Of a stretch of DNA of 64,000 nt, positions 45,530-57,946 are shown one piece after another. The DNA comes from Cordilura impudica (lineage: Eukaryota > Arthropoda > Insecta > Diptera > Scathophagidae), in contig OY821519.1 of assembly GCA_963682025.1 (NCBI GenBank), positions 143,582,429 to 143,646,428 of the forward strand, read 5' to 3'. Every line of letters starts with the position of its first letter. The first letter of the stretch is position 1. The notes beneath the pieces are model-generated. The model did no database searches. It had not been told where the DNA came from and saw only the letters and a program-made list of their open reading frames with translations. A program made the translations under genes and the position numbers.

Positions 45530-46862
45530 ATATGCGTGGGTTATCAAAAAATTTGGAACTTTGGCAGGATTACAGGAATGATTTGTCTGCAGACATTCTT
45601 CGAAGAAGGCAAATTATTAATTCTGATGCTACAACGAGGCTCTATTTATTATGGAGAAAAAATTGATATCAATAGTGGAGAATGAAACAGGCCAGTTTGG
45701 TATTCCGCGATCAGTTAAGGTACAAAATGTGGCCGATGAGTTGTCAAGAAAATTTAGCTACAGCGTCACTGCTATTAATGCAGAAATCGCGGTGGTGGCA
45801 CAAGGAAGACATTCCTTCTAAATCTTTTATTGGCATAAACCGCCATTGTAGTAGCTTCCTCAGGGGTTCCGCCATCTCTTCGAAACAGTGGTAGAACTTC
45901 ACACTCTGTTCTCAAATTATCCCAAAGCAAGGGCCCCACTTGTGTTATTCGTAAAATTGCAGTTTGGGAGTTTCCCTACAAATATGTAAATTACTGGTAT
46001 GGGACGAGTGCACCATGTCTCACAAGTGTGCAATTGAGGCCTTAAATCGAAGCTTCCAGGACATCTGCAGTCGCGAGGCGCTTTTGTGCGGCTTGGTGAT
46101 ACTTCTTGCAGAAGATTTTCACTAAAAAATGCCTGTCATTCCAAAAGGAATAGTGCCTAATTAAAGTAATTTGGAATCAATTTTCTAGCAGAATTACTAA
46201 AAATTGGAAACAGTAAAGTGGTTAAAGCTATCAATGAGGAAATAGCATTTAAACCATCATTCTGCAAATGAGGACACCAACTCAGAAGAACAACTTCTAT
46301 CCGAAGCCTATCCGGAAATTAACCGAACAAATCCGATGAATACTGGTTATGCGGAACAGCACTATTAGCACCAAAAAACACATCCATGGATCACATTAAC
46401 CGTCAAATTCTGTGTCAAATTTCGGGCAGTGCGCTACATACGCCTTGAGATTCTCAATTCCATTGAGTTGTCGAGAGTTCCACCCCACAAATTAGAACTT
46501 AAGGTTGGAGTTGCAATTATTTTTATGCGGAATCTCAATGCGCAAATCTCATCGGAGCGACTGTATAAATATGCTCAGCAAAAGCAGAAGATGTTCTCAT
46601 TCCACGAATGCCCTCATACCAGCAGATTTACCATTTCTATTTAAACGCCTTAAATTCCCAGTCAAGTTAGCATTTGCCATTACAGTAAATTAGATCTAAG
46701 TAAAATATTTAAAAATCGCCGGTTTACATTTTGAGGACACAATGCTTTTCGCATGGGCAACTATATGTCGTATGCTCACGACTTTCAAGTGGTCAACATT
46801 TGCACATATTTACGCAAAACGGAAAAACTGTGAATGAAGTTCAATGGAGTGTTCTTTAATCT
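45530..46862 (+). pseudogene. Helitron Rep/helicase: helicase part, multiply broken
   Basis: PIF1-family motifs appear in order across changing frames: Walker A as GGGTRKTFLLNLL (45793-45830; the usual GGTGKT has Gly changed to Arg), VVASSGVPPSL and GRTSHSVLKL, Walker B DECTMSHK (near 46000), then CAIEALNRSFQDICSREALL and AEDFH. Further on come ILNSIELSRVPPHKLELKVG, LNA, LIPADLPF(L)FKRLKFPVKL and AFAITVN. Near the end NGKTVNEVQWSVL precedes a stop at about 46860. The order and spacing fit a single ancestral helicase of about 450 residues. Stops, frameshifts and the Walker A change exclude function. No Rep (HUH) domain is seen upstream; the Harbinger-like element abuts there. Confidence 0.75.
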
Positions 46863-46944
46863 AGGTGATTTTTGTAATATTTAAATGAAATATTTATTTT
46901 TTCAAAATAATATATTTACTTGGTATTTTAAAAAACAACGAGCA

Positions 46945-46965
46945 ACGCTGGGTCAAAAGAGCTAG
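46945..46965 (+). other. Helitron 3' terminus, CTAG|T
   Basis: Downstream of the helicase stop, GCAACGCTGGGTC-AAAAGAG is followed by CTAG (46962-46965) and then T, the usual Helitron end. The hairpin is weak (GCAACGCTGGG...), unlike the clear one at 55522. Confidence 0.55.
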
Positions 46966-47074
46966 TAATATATATAATATATCTAAATGTAAAAATTTTA
47001 ATTTCAAATAAAACTTAATTCAAATCCCAAAAAAAAACATTTTCTTTTTCATTTATTATATTTAACTCCAAGTA

Positions 47075-47520
47075 TCTATAATATTAATAGGCAAGGCGAT
47101 TTCTTTTGGCCGATGTTTCACAGTTTTACCCCGATTTTGACAAAAAACGAAGAACCAGGAAGCTCAAAAAACGAAAAACATAATAAAGAACACATATTTG
47201 GTCAAAAAACAATAACACAAAAAATTTATCATTTGAAAGGTATTTCTTTTTAGCTGTTCTCCAGATTTACAGATTTTCATCGCCTGGACTATTTTTTTGA
47301 AGTTATGATCGTTTAAAGTTGCTACTAACACATACATAAAATTATACAATGCTATGTGTGTGTTTATTAAATTTGTTAATATGTTTGTGTTAATGTGTTG
47401 AGTTTGTTTTCTTGATTTAAAATGAGTTGAATTGTGAAGCATACCTTTAGGGTCTTTATTAAATGAAAAAATAAAATTTCCTAGAATTTGCACTCGAATT
47501 TCGAATGCTGTAATCTGCTA
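47075..47520 (+). mobile_element. Short canonical Helitron, family E copy 3
   Basis: Starts TCTATAATATTAATAGG after A and ends AATCTGCTAG before T. It contains an extra A-rich segment near 47150-47225 absent from copy 2. Non-coding. From 47521 to 48285 I see only a direct repeat of GTGGGTTCGTGAACAT / GTGGGTTTGTGAACAT (47702, 47743). Confidence 0.7.
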
Positions 47521-48309
47521 GTATGCTATTAAATCATGTATTACTTACTACAAAGTATAAATTGTGTTAAGGCTTTTTATATATAAAAATTTTCATTTGT
47601 AAAAAATTCACATAATTTTAAAGTTTTTAGTTATACGTTTAATAAAATCATATATCCAAATTCTTATCGTTAGTTCTTTGTTGGCAACTCCTCCACATAA
47701 AAGTGGGTTCGTGAACATTATAATTAAAGGGATTAAAGCTGTGGGTTTGTGAACATGTTTTATTTTTACACTGTTGCCACCCCCTCCACCACCGCTTACC
47801 AATCGTTATCAGCGTTGCTAACCTAAAAGGGTACAATACATGCATTTGTAGTGTAAAGTTGAATTAGAATCGCCATAAACACACTACTTAAGATGGTGAA
47901 ATATTAAACCATATTTGGCATCCTTTAACGTACGGAGGTCTGATTAATGATTAATATAACAAAATTTTAACTTTGTAATTGATATATTTGGAAAGGAATA
48001 GTTTTTTATACATAATATATGCATTTCTTACTTTTAGTAACTGTAATTAGTATGACTATTGAAGTATACAAATTTATTTAAATAAGTTCCAAGATATTAC
48101 CTCATCTTAGTTTGGGATATGTATATTGTTATTGACACTATTCCAAACTCTTTACAATTCTCTTTTATATTATAATTTCACTTTCCTATGGAGGACGGTG
48201 ATGAAACGACTGACATCATTGGAAAAAACAGTTGACTTTATCGATAAATTTTTTTTTTGACAAAAGGTCGATTCAAATTAAAGAATATTTTTGAAACTTT
48301 GTCGATATA

Positions 48310-48660
48310 AATGGAACAACAGGAAAAAAAATTTACAAACTTTACTTGAGAGAGTCAAAAACCTTGGCCTTGATTTGAATATGTCCACCTCGCCTCACTT
48401 ACCCCAAAATTTGTATCTATATAGGGCATTAAAAATTGTAGAAATAAGAAATAATTTTGCGACCATCTCCGAAATATGTAGTTATTTTCGTGGATCTTCA
48501 AAAAGGACACTCATTTTGGCAGATTTATTAAAATAAGGCGGACAATCTGGCAAAAGACTGGAGTTGTACTGCGAAACTCGATAGGTTGAACAGCACGACT
48601 GTGTACAAATATTTTATAATTACAATACCACAATTAATTGAAGGCTTGGAAATCATACAC
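48310..48660 (+). pseudogene. hAT-type transposase fragment
   Basis: ORF text RNNFATISEICSYFRGSSKR is followed by LILADLLK, a stop, then GKRLELYCETR, a stop and VEQHDCV, with HDCV followed by IFYNYNT. The block CETRW-E-x-H-D-x-V after a hydrophobic FF/YF-x-G-S-x-K-R-T segment is a recognisable part of TTF-type hAT transposases. Only about 100 residues remain, with stops. No TIRs identified. Confidence 0.5.
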
Positions 48661-49395
48661 GATAAAGGTAAATTTTTAAAGAAATACATTTTAAAAATAG
48701 AAGACTTAATGTAAGTATTGGCTAAAAAGACGTAAAAGCAACCAAAAAAATAGAAATTTTGGCTTCACCACCTATTAATTGATTTGATAAAATAAAAATT
48801 GAGGTAAATTTTTTTAGTATTTAAAAAATTATGAGGTGAAGGCAAAGTCCCAATTTCTTAAATGTTTTCATTATTAATACAATATTGGTCATCATGCGGT
48901 GCTAGGGCCGATTTCATTACACCCCTAATGTGTTTGCGTAAATATGTATGTATATTATTCTAAAATTAAAAAATAAATCCATATTTGATAAGTATTTTTC
49001 GCATTCAGAATGATTTGCACATACCTTTCCCCTCCGCGGCGGTTTATGAAATATTAAAAATGACACTTATTCAGCTCATAATTATCTGTTCTTCAAATTT
49101 TTATACGCAATCCTTTTAACTCTTTTTTATATTAAAAATAAATAAATTCTTGTTATGTGTTTATTGGGCCATGCATTCAATGAAATTGTGTTTTTTTATT
49201 GGTTTTTGCTATTTTTATTTCCAATATTTCGGTACCCTTTGGGGACCATCTACAGGGGGAACTACATACAAATAACACAAAACTTATATATAGTACAAGG
49301 ACATTATATAAATGGGCAATTTTACTTACGTTAATTAAAAATTAAAAAATTTTGAATTAAAAAAACTAAAAAACTATAAATAATAATAAAGCTTA

Positions 49396-49798
49396 AGGCC
49401 AGTTTAAGTTATCACACTCTGTAATACGACCTGTCAAAAAGTCGGGTATTATGATAAAATCGTATCATGTAAAAAGCTTATGTTATGAAACTGACAGTCT
49501 GTAGGATGGTTTTAGAAACATATCTAAAAACTTGCCAATTTCATCGGACCAGAGTTGTTTTTTTTTTTTTGGTAATATTAAAAAAAAGGTAAACATAAAC
49601 AAAGAAAGTGGAAATAAAATTTCAAAATAAATTTGCTTGTTATTTTAACAGCTGTTTTCATAAGACTTGTGTGTGATGGTGTAAATGGCCGAAGTATGCA
49701 GAAATAATGCCGGTACGACGTTGTGACAGTCCGATGAATTTTATCGGATTTTTATTTCGAAAAATCATACGACTGAGTGGTATCGTGTAAATGGGCCT
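49396..49798. mobile_element. PIF/Harbinger MITE
   Basis: The left tip AGGCCAGTTTAAGTTATC and the right tip (inverted) AGGCCCATTTACACGATACC are flanked by TTA on both sides (49393-49395, 49799-49801). Subterminal blocks around TCGGAC and ATCATAC are also inverted. 403 bp, no coding. Tips of the AGGCCC type with TTA/TAA duplication are typical of PIF/Harbinger. Confidence 0.7.
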
Positions 49799-49914
49799 TT
49801 AGCAGCGTTGCTAGCTCTAGTCTGCGTGTCTGTTTCTATTGCACTGTTTCCTTCTATTTGTTATTAAATGTCAGCAGCTATGAGAGCAATTGTCCAAATC
49901 AGTATATAATTATA

Positions 49915-51335
49915 CATATATATATTTACGCTGATCCCTGACTCACTGACTGATTCTGTAACGCTGAAATAATACACACACATAGCACTCCATACAAAGC
50001 TATGCGAAATACACAAACAAAATTTAATCTTTCTCATTTTATACAAACCCACACACAATTTTCTCTCTTCTTTGTTGCCGACCAGTGTTGCTAATAAAAT
50101 CTTCTGAAAATCTACAATTTTGGAAACTAAATCGCCAAAATTGTCATTTTTAAAACAAAAAATTGACAAGAAAATTTTACCGCTTATAAAACTCGAAAAA
50201 ATATTACAAAAGGAAACAATAAAATTTATTTATATGATTCATATTACGAATATTATTACAGCATTGGTTATTTCTATATATAAAAATGTATTAGTGATGA
50301 AATTTCAACGAAAAAAATTTAACACAGCAATCAACTAAATAATTTTATCGATATGTATCTATAACTGAAACATATAATATAGGTTTAAGGTATCGCCGTA
50401 ATTAAAACTTAAATCTTAAATGGAGATTCTATTCAAGGTATTTCCGTTTTGAAACGATTTGACCCAGAATTAAATCTATATATATTTTGTAATTTACATT
50501 TACACTGAACAAAAACTATCAATTTTCGATAAACAACCCATTAATTGTTAACCCTTGAAATCGCAATTTTTATAGTACTGAAAATTTTAAATCTTCAATC
50601 ATCATTTTAACAAATTTAACAAATCATTTTAACAAATTTAAAAATCGTCGAAATTAAAATAAGTTGTCAAAATTAGCAGCACTGCTAACGACAATAGCAC
50701 TACATATGCAGATTTCGTGTTACATATGGAATAAGATGGACGCAAAAAATGCATCAAAAAAATAACAATATATTCTAATTCTTCTTTAAATTCCCTTTCT
50801 TGGTCAATGAAACAATTCTGCAAAAAAAAGTAATGAAAGAAATTTTAAACATTTTTATTTTTCTCATTTAACGTCGTCCGATATGCATACATACTTTTTT
50901 TTTATCAAACTAAACTTTACCGTTTGTCTGTTTTGTTTTTCATCTCAAAATTGTTTTGTATTGTTAGGAGTGCTTTCGCTCAGGTTCTCTGATGGTCAGC
51001 ACTTACCAAAGAATATTCTTTTTTTGATAAATATTTGAGAAAAAAGAGATCTTCAATGTGGATTTTGTTGTTGTCCAACCTATGATTGCGTTTAAAGCTC
51101 TGTATTGAAAAGCACTTAAAAAAATAGTGCAATATTAAGTTTAAAATTTAAATTATTCTGACTTTGCTTAATTAAATTACATTGTAATTTCAGAAGAGTG
51201 GTGGGAAAATAACTTTTTTTTCACTCATATTACTTTTTGTATGATTTGCTTTCAAAAAAATTTAGACAACCATAAATTACGTAAATAGGTATATTTAAGA
51301 TTTTAATTTGAATAATATATTGAAATTATCATGGA
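49915..51335 (+). repeat. Interspersed repeat D, copy 2
   Basis: Inverted match to 1373-2725 from TTTACGCTGATCCCTGACTC to ATTGAAATTATCATGGAA. Small indels separate the copies. Parallel short reading frames in both copies are explained by the DNA similarity. Sequence 51336-52241 contains no recognised feature. Confidence 0.6.
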
Positions 51336-52243
51336 AGAATTAAAGGCGATTTGGAATAATAACTTTGTTTTTTAAGTAAAACTAATACGCCCTTATTTTT
51401 TTTTTTTTTGGATTTATAGATAACTGGAAAAAAATGTTTGCTTTTTACAGTTTACATTTATGATGACATATGAAATATTTTTTTCTCTTTTTTGTAGGTG
51501 TATTGGTGTTTGCACTTCCTTAAGGGGTGCCAGGTTTCAAAACCTTTTTTTTGCGTTTCTCTTTCTGAATGCACAATATATCGAGATTGTTGTGTCAAAA
51601 TTTTAAATAAATCAGAGCAAAACTTAAGAAGATACAGCGTTTTCAGCGACCGGCCTCATACGGTATATAGTATATGTATAAATCATAGTACATAAATCCG
51701 AAGTCCGTCAACATCATAACTCAAAATCTACTTGACCGATTCTTTTGTAATTTTAGACATTATATCGACACATAAATCATCAGGTAACCACGAAGGGTTT
51801 TTTTAATTCCATTTTATTTCCCATTTTTTAACAACAAATTCCCGAAATTGTATAGCAAAAATCGTTTTTTACTTCAAAATGCTGCCAAAAAAAAAAAAAA
51901 AAAATTTAAAAGACTCTTCGTCACTACCACAGGAAACATGTCACCTTTGAAACGCGCTTCGATTTTTTTATTTCACATGATCCGGTAACGAGTTATGATG
52001 TTCACCGCGAAACAACAACGCCTCCGGAGATTCGCTGTCACGGACTTATTTATTAAAATTTTGAATTGAAATTTTTTCAAAGATTCTGCAAATATAATGC
52101 TATAACGTATATATGAAATAAATAATCCAACATTATTCGTATCTTCAAAAAAGAATTATGAATATACGACTTTTTTAACTTTTAAAACCTTACGCCCCTT
52201 AAGAAACGTGTTTTTTCCTATGCTATTCTATTTTTCTACAATA

Positions 52244-54754
52244 AAATGGAGTTAGGTTATAGCGAACTTGGCGGGACCGGCCAAATTAGTTCCTTATACA
52301 CTAAGTTCGTTATAGCCGTAGTATTTTTTTGATTTGTCCGAAAGGTTTGAAAAGTTTTTTTAGTTGAATAAGTTTATTTATTTTGGGGCATTTTATAAAG
52401 TTATAAAACACTAGATGTAACCCGGTGTGCTTCGCTACACCCTCCCCCTCCCACCCCCCCTTCCGAATCGTTATGAAAGGGCCTGGGCAAAGTCCCAAGG
52501 CTCTCACTAATACAGTAATTCAGATATATCACATTTAATATAAAGTTTGTGTGGGGGTACCATGCGCATTTATCTAATCCCGCCCATTTTTTTGTCTGAC
52601 TACTCATGTTAATAATAGAGACAAATTTGCAAAGCTTTCTCTATCATAGTACTTAATATATATGATATTAGAAATTTACTTTGTATGGGAGGTGCCACGC
52701 CCACTAAAAATATTTAAAAAATTAAAGCCTCTAGCGCTCCCATATCCGCAGTAAGACTATGTGAAAATTTCAGGAAGATCAGATGAGTAGTTACGGAGAT
52801 TACCTCCTACAAATAAACAAAGAAACCAATATTACCTCTTTATTATGTTAGTATAGATTATTAGTATATATTTTTCTATTTCAATGCTTGCCGATGCTGA
52901 TATACAATGTTTTTTGTTTTTTCATTCGGTACAACAATTATCAGATTTTTGGGCGTTCCTACCCTGGAGCAAAGTACATGTAGCTGCCCATGAGAAGAAG
53001 ATGAATTATTCATATTAGATCTGGCAACACTTAACTGTTGGCCTTGAACTTAGAATATCTTTTGCCAATTTTTCTTTTGAGCGATTTTTGATTTTGCCCA
53101 TTTTTTATTTTGAATATTTTTTTTTTTGGGCAATTTTTATTTTTCGCGATTTTTGGGTTTGGTGATTTTTGATTTTGGCGATATATCTTTCACAACAAAT
53201 CACATTGATAACTAACGAACTTGTAAAAAGACTGTCGCTTTCATAGTTCTTCATATTTTTTACATAGGAGGTGCCACGCCCACTAATCCCATCCCGCCCA
53301 ATTTTTATTGGACTACTCACATTAATATCTGATGGAGTCATCCAAAATGTCGAGTCTTTCCCTTTTATAGTACACCAGTTATATGATATTAGATATCTAC
53401 TTTGCATGGGTGGTGCTACGCCCACTGCTCGGATCTCGCCCATTTTTTTGTTCGACTAATCAGACAAAGAACCTATGGGCTCACGCAAAGCCACAAAGCT
53501 CTCTCTTTTACAGTACTCCAGATATATGACATTAAATTGTTACTTTGCATGGGTAGCGCCACGCCCATTTTTGTGAACCCGCCAATTTTTTGTTCGACTA
53601 CTCATACTAAGATCTGATAGGCTCGTGCAAAGTGTCAAAGCTTCCTTTTTTAGCACACCAATTATATGATATCATATATTTACTTTGTATGGGCGGTGCC
53701 ACGCCCACTGCTCCGATCACGCCCATCTTTTGTCTAACTAATCAAATGAATAACTTATGGGCTCACGCAGTCCCAAGACTCTCACTATTACAGTACTTCA
53801 GATATATGGCATTTTATATTTAATTTATATGGCAGGTGCCACGCCTATTGGTCCGATACTGCCCATTTTTTGTCCGACTACTTACATTAATAATAGGTGA
53901 CATCAGACAAATTTGGAAAGCTCTCTCTATCACAGTACTCGAAATATATAATATTGAACTATTACTTGTATGGGAGGTACCACGGCCACTTATCCGATCC
54001 CGCCCATTTCCGGCGTAGCTACTAATATTAACAATAGGTGACCTCGCACAAATTTTCAAAGCTCTCCCTATCATAGTACTCAATATATGTATATGATATT
54101 AAAAAGTTTCTTTGTGTGGGAGGTGCCACGCCCACCAAAAATATGTAAAAAATTATAGCCTATAGCACTTCCCATATCCGCAGTAAGACTCTATGAAAAT
54201 TTCAGGAAGATCAGATGTGTAGTTACGGAGATTACCTCCTACAAACAAACAAACAAACAAACAAACAAACACACATTACCTCTTTATTATATTAGTATAG
54301 ATAAATTAAATTACTAAAAAGATACATATTAATTGTTTGTCTTAATTAGACTAAAATTACCGAGTTTCTATAACAATAAAATATTTTTTTAAAATCATAT
54401 AAAAAACTCCTTATGTATAGAAACTGAAAGTACAAAGCAAAGGTTGGCTACTGGCAAACTTTTACGAAAATATGCATTAGAGGACCTTTTACAAAACTTC
54501 ATTTGAAAATCCAAGTTTTTGTTTTGTATTAAAATTAAATGAAAATAAAATTAAATTAAAATGAAATTAATTTTTTTTTTAATATATAAAATATACGAAA
54601 ATTCTGAAATGTCAAAAGTTTGATATAACCACTGTTCGCTATAAGAGAAGCAATTTGTATGAAAAATGTGATTAAAGCTATTGGGACCGAAGAAATTCTT
54701 CGCTATAAACAAAAATTTATTACAACCAGGGTTCGTTATAAGCGCACTCCATTG
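52244..54754. mobile_element. pogo/Tigger-like TIR element G hosting repeat C2
   Basis: Left AAATGGAGTTAGGTTATAGC and right (inverted) CAATGGAGTGCGCTTATAAC, flanked by TA (52242-52243, 54755-54756). The arms contain internal inverted GTTCGTTATAGC / GTTATAGCGAAC blocks (52263, 52305, 54633, 54731), an arrangement seen in pogo/Tigger TIRs. Most of the inside is repeat C2; no transposase remains. Confidence 0.6.
52410..54302 (+). repeat. Repeat C, copy 2
   Basis: Same start (ACTAGATGTAACCCGGTG), same ~140-bp tandem units (GGTGCCACGCCCA, CCGCCCATTTTT) and same (ACAA)n plus TATTAGTATAG end as 4278-6085, in the same orientation. ATAAA borders both sides and may be the target duplication. Confidence 0.65.
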
Positions 54755-54954
54755 TATTAAATTTTAATATTTTGGGAATCTCCAATATCCTCACTTTACC
54801 CGGTCAAAAAATTGTTAAGCAACTGTCCCATTGAAAAATTGAAAGAGAGAATTGAAACGTATGATTGTTTAGTAAAAAAGAGTAAAAAAGTGTGAGTGCA
54901 TTAAAACCTGAAAGCCAAAAATTTAACGTGTGAAGGCCGGGTAATATCTTAAAT

Positions 54955-55005
54955 ATATTTACGCTGATCCCTGAGTCAGTGACTGACAAATTCTGTAACG
55001 CTGAC
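54955..55005 (+). repeat. Short piece of repeat D
   Basis: TTTACGCTGATCCCTGAGTC and ATTCTGTAACGCTGA match the end of repeat D at 49926-49970. It directly precedes the Helitron helicase frame. Confidence 0.55.
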
Positions 55006-55013
55006 CATAATGA

Positions 55014-55329
55014 TACGGTTCTAAGTCCTAGGATTGATCTCGCCCCAACCGACACCACATTACCTTTCATATTAAAACGCCGCCAGTTTCCAGTAATTCC
55101 TGCATACGCAATTACCATAAACAAGGCTCAAGGCCAGTCATTTGATTACGTTGGCATTAATTTGGAGACCGCGGTATTTTCACACGGCCAACTGTATGTG
55201 GCTTTGTCACGATCAAAAGTTGCAAGCCAAGTTAAGATAGGTATTCAATCGAACCCACAGCAAGGAAAACTATTACAAGACCAACGATATTTCACACGAA
55301 ATATAGTTTTTCAAGAGATTCTAAATTGA
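55014..55329 (+). pseudogene. Helitron helicase C-terminus (PIF1-like)
   Basis: An open frame of about 100 codons: [53 protein letters not shown], then [14 protein letters not shown] and a stop. NKAQGQS (motif V) and LYVALSRS (motif VI with its Arg) are well preserved. The upstream ATP-binding half is absent; the sequence before about 55014 is a piece of repeat D. This fragment is less decayed than the helicase at 45530. It lies 217 bp before a canonical Helitron end, so both belong to one 5'-truncated Helitron. Confidence 0.8.
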
Positions 55330-55521
55330 AAAACTTTTTTGCCAAATATTTCTTAGCTGTTTTGATACTTATGTATACAATTTCTACAAACACAATCTTT
55401 TTTCATATGTACATATGTAACAATATAATTTTCAATTTACTACTATATTAAAAGAAATATAATTTATTATAAATTTTTCGTGTATCTAAATTTAAACTGT
55501 TTTATTCATAATTTTTAAACG

Positions 55522-55549
55522 GGCGCCTAGGCGCCACACAATCAACTAG
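55522..55549 (+). other. Canonical Helitron 3' terminus with GC hairpin
   Basis: A perfect 14-bp palindrome GGCGCCTAGGCGCC (55522-55535), 10 nt, then CTAG (55546-55549) followed by T. This is the standard Helitron termination structure, conspicuous as GC-rich DNA in an AT-rich setting. Confidence 0.85.
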
Positions 55550-55550
55550 T

Positions 55551-56199
55551 ATATAATAATTATTATAGTTGTTCTCTTGTTCTACGATCTCAACATCTTT
55601 AATGTTTGGTATGTGTTTGCTCTTCGCTCAGTGGGACGCAAGTGCAGTTTTTTGTAGAACTTTTGTGTTGCCCAGTTACTTAGTGTCAGATTTGTGAGCC
55701 GATATTCTAGTTTTAAGAGTCGATTTTGTCTTCCCTTTGTAAATTTTGTTGCAGTCTTCATTCATATTTCCGTTACATTTTTTCTTATATACATATATAC
55801 TACATTAAATTTTTCGTATTTGTCTTATTTCTATTTCATGTTGTTGGACAGGTTGTTATCATTTTTCAATGTTATTATATATTTGTCTTCGTCAATTATT
55901 TTGGAATTCTTGAGTCGTTCCGAAAAGCCAGAAATATGCGTCATAGATTTGTAAATCTTATCATTTTTAAGTTTTAAAAATTTGTTTTTGTTTAATTGTT
56001 TGTCCATCATCATATTTATTCTTCTAATTGGATATATATTGTTTCTTAGAATTGTCTTTATTTTTTTTTATGATGTCTTTGTCATGGAAATTTTTGTCAG
56101 ATATATTTAAAACTCTATTCATGAAATTATTAGCGGTATTCAAAATTATGTTCTTTGGGTGTTTCGAGAAATAATTGAGTGCAGCACAGTGTTTTGAAA
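55551..56199. other. AT-rich stretch without recognised features
   Basis: Two overlapping hydrophobic reading frames (55694-55977) have no start context, conserved motif or splice structure that would support a gene. Confidence 0.4.
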
Positions 56200-56480
56200 T
56201 AAATACACCACTATAGAGTCATGGTACATTGAGTTTATGTTGATGGTGTTAGTGCCAAAAATAATTGATCTGAATACAGCTTTTATGATATCGATCGACT
56301 AAAAAACTTATTATTTAATTTGGTGGATCTTAAGACACAGCCTCAATACAAAAGCGCCCGAGGATTATATCTAATTTTGTTCATATGTGACCTCATCTGG
56401 CATTATTGGACCTAATAAAACTTCCCGAAACTCGCGATACATATTCGACATAGCTCGACCAAAATATTCCTACTTGTTTT
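56200..56480 (+). mobile_element. Old family B relative
   Basis: CCACTATAGAGTCATGGTAC, ATGTTGATGGTGTTAGTGCC, AAAAATAATTGATCTGAATA and ATATCGATCGACTAAAA follow the B 5' body in order, and it ends CCTACTTGTTTTAA. No GTCY tract remains. Strongly diverged. Confidence 0.45.
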
Positions 56481-57946
56481 AAACAGTTCGCTACGATGGG
56501 TTAAAGATAAGATTGTCTGTGAAAAATATTCAAATATAAATTTATAATTAGAGTGGTTGTTAAGATTGCGTACTTATTTAACTTTAAAAAAAATTATTAT
56601 TTCAAGCTCGAGGTCAGTATTTTTTAAAATTAAAACGCAAAGGTCAAATAAAAATACTCATAATAGTACTTATTTAACATTATACTAAGTGCTGGCTTAT
56701 TGCTAAATTATTTATCTTTTTATATTTGCTAGCAACGAACCAGCAGTCGCCATTAGTAAAAACTTCAATTTTAAGAATTTAATTGAATTGTTTTCTTAAA
56801 AATTGTTATTTTCTTTGTAGTATTTTTTCCTCTATATATGACCCTTTGGGCTCATTTTTATAATTGAAGAATTAATTATATATAACTAAATAAAACAAAA
56901 AGCAAACCATTTTACAAAGGTCAATTTTTTGCAGTATAGAAATGGGATTATCTTTATAAGTTAACAAGTACACACCATCACACTTCAAGGGTTTGAATGT
57001 TTTAAGAGTTTCATCAAAGTGAAAACTGTAACATAATATAATTATACAGAACCCAAAAGAATAACTATAAAATTTTTTATATAAATAATTTCATTTTATT
57101 TAATAATAAAACCCACATGTTCCGATTATACTTATGTAGTTGTTTTAATATTATTTCTTTGTACATAAGCATTTGTTTTGCTTTAGGGATTCAGCTAGAA
57201 CGGATAAATATTTTATATTAAGAGTATTAAAAAATTCTTAGATACACTTCACAAGATATTGGGATAGAAATGAAATGAAATCGTTTGCTACAGATTGATT
57301 TCCCTAAAGTAGGTTCAAAGTGTTTTTAAGGGATCTTTAGATTAAACCGCTTGGAGTTTTAGTTCGTGTTAAAAAAAAAACAGTGTAGTTTTGGGCTCAA
57401 AAGTTTTGTAATATAGAGCTTATTAAGGAAAAGGTATTTAAAACAATTTGGTGGAGTAATTTTGTTCTACTAAAGTATCTCTGAACAAGTAAAATTTTAA
57501 AATTACAGTTTTTTTTTTTAATTTTTGCATAAAATCGCGGGAGCATATTGCTGGCTATTCTATAAATCAAATTAGCCCTATGGAATATATTCCTGATTGT
57601 CTGTGTAGACTTTATTTGCAGTAGTGATTTCCACAATGAACGTTAGATTTCCTTACATGTTCCACATTAAATCATTCGTCAGCTGGACTAAAGATTTTAT
57701 AATTTATTTTTTGGTCTTTTTTCTTTAATTTCGCGTATAGATTCTTCCTCCTCCCATTGCTTTATTGCTAGTATTCTGCAATTTTCGCCCTCAAATATCT
57801 AATTTAACTCTAATCATCAATACCACAGCTTGGCGATGATTGGGTCCGCCAGCACATTTAACCATAACAATTTGATCAACATGTGTTAGCAGCAGCAACA
57901 GCATATTTCGTAGCCCAGTATTTCGATCAAACTCCTCTTTATGACT
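56481..57946. other. AT-rich stretch without recognised features
   Basis: No credible gene or repeat-family match on either strand. Confidence 0.45.

Noticed and set aside
55694..55977. Two overlapping hydrophobic frames as a membrane protein
   Set aside because: AT-rich composition gives Phe/Tyr/Ile runs; overlapping frames look equal and no motif or splice site supports either.
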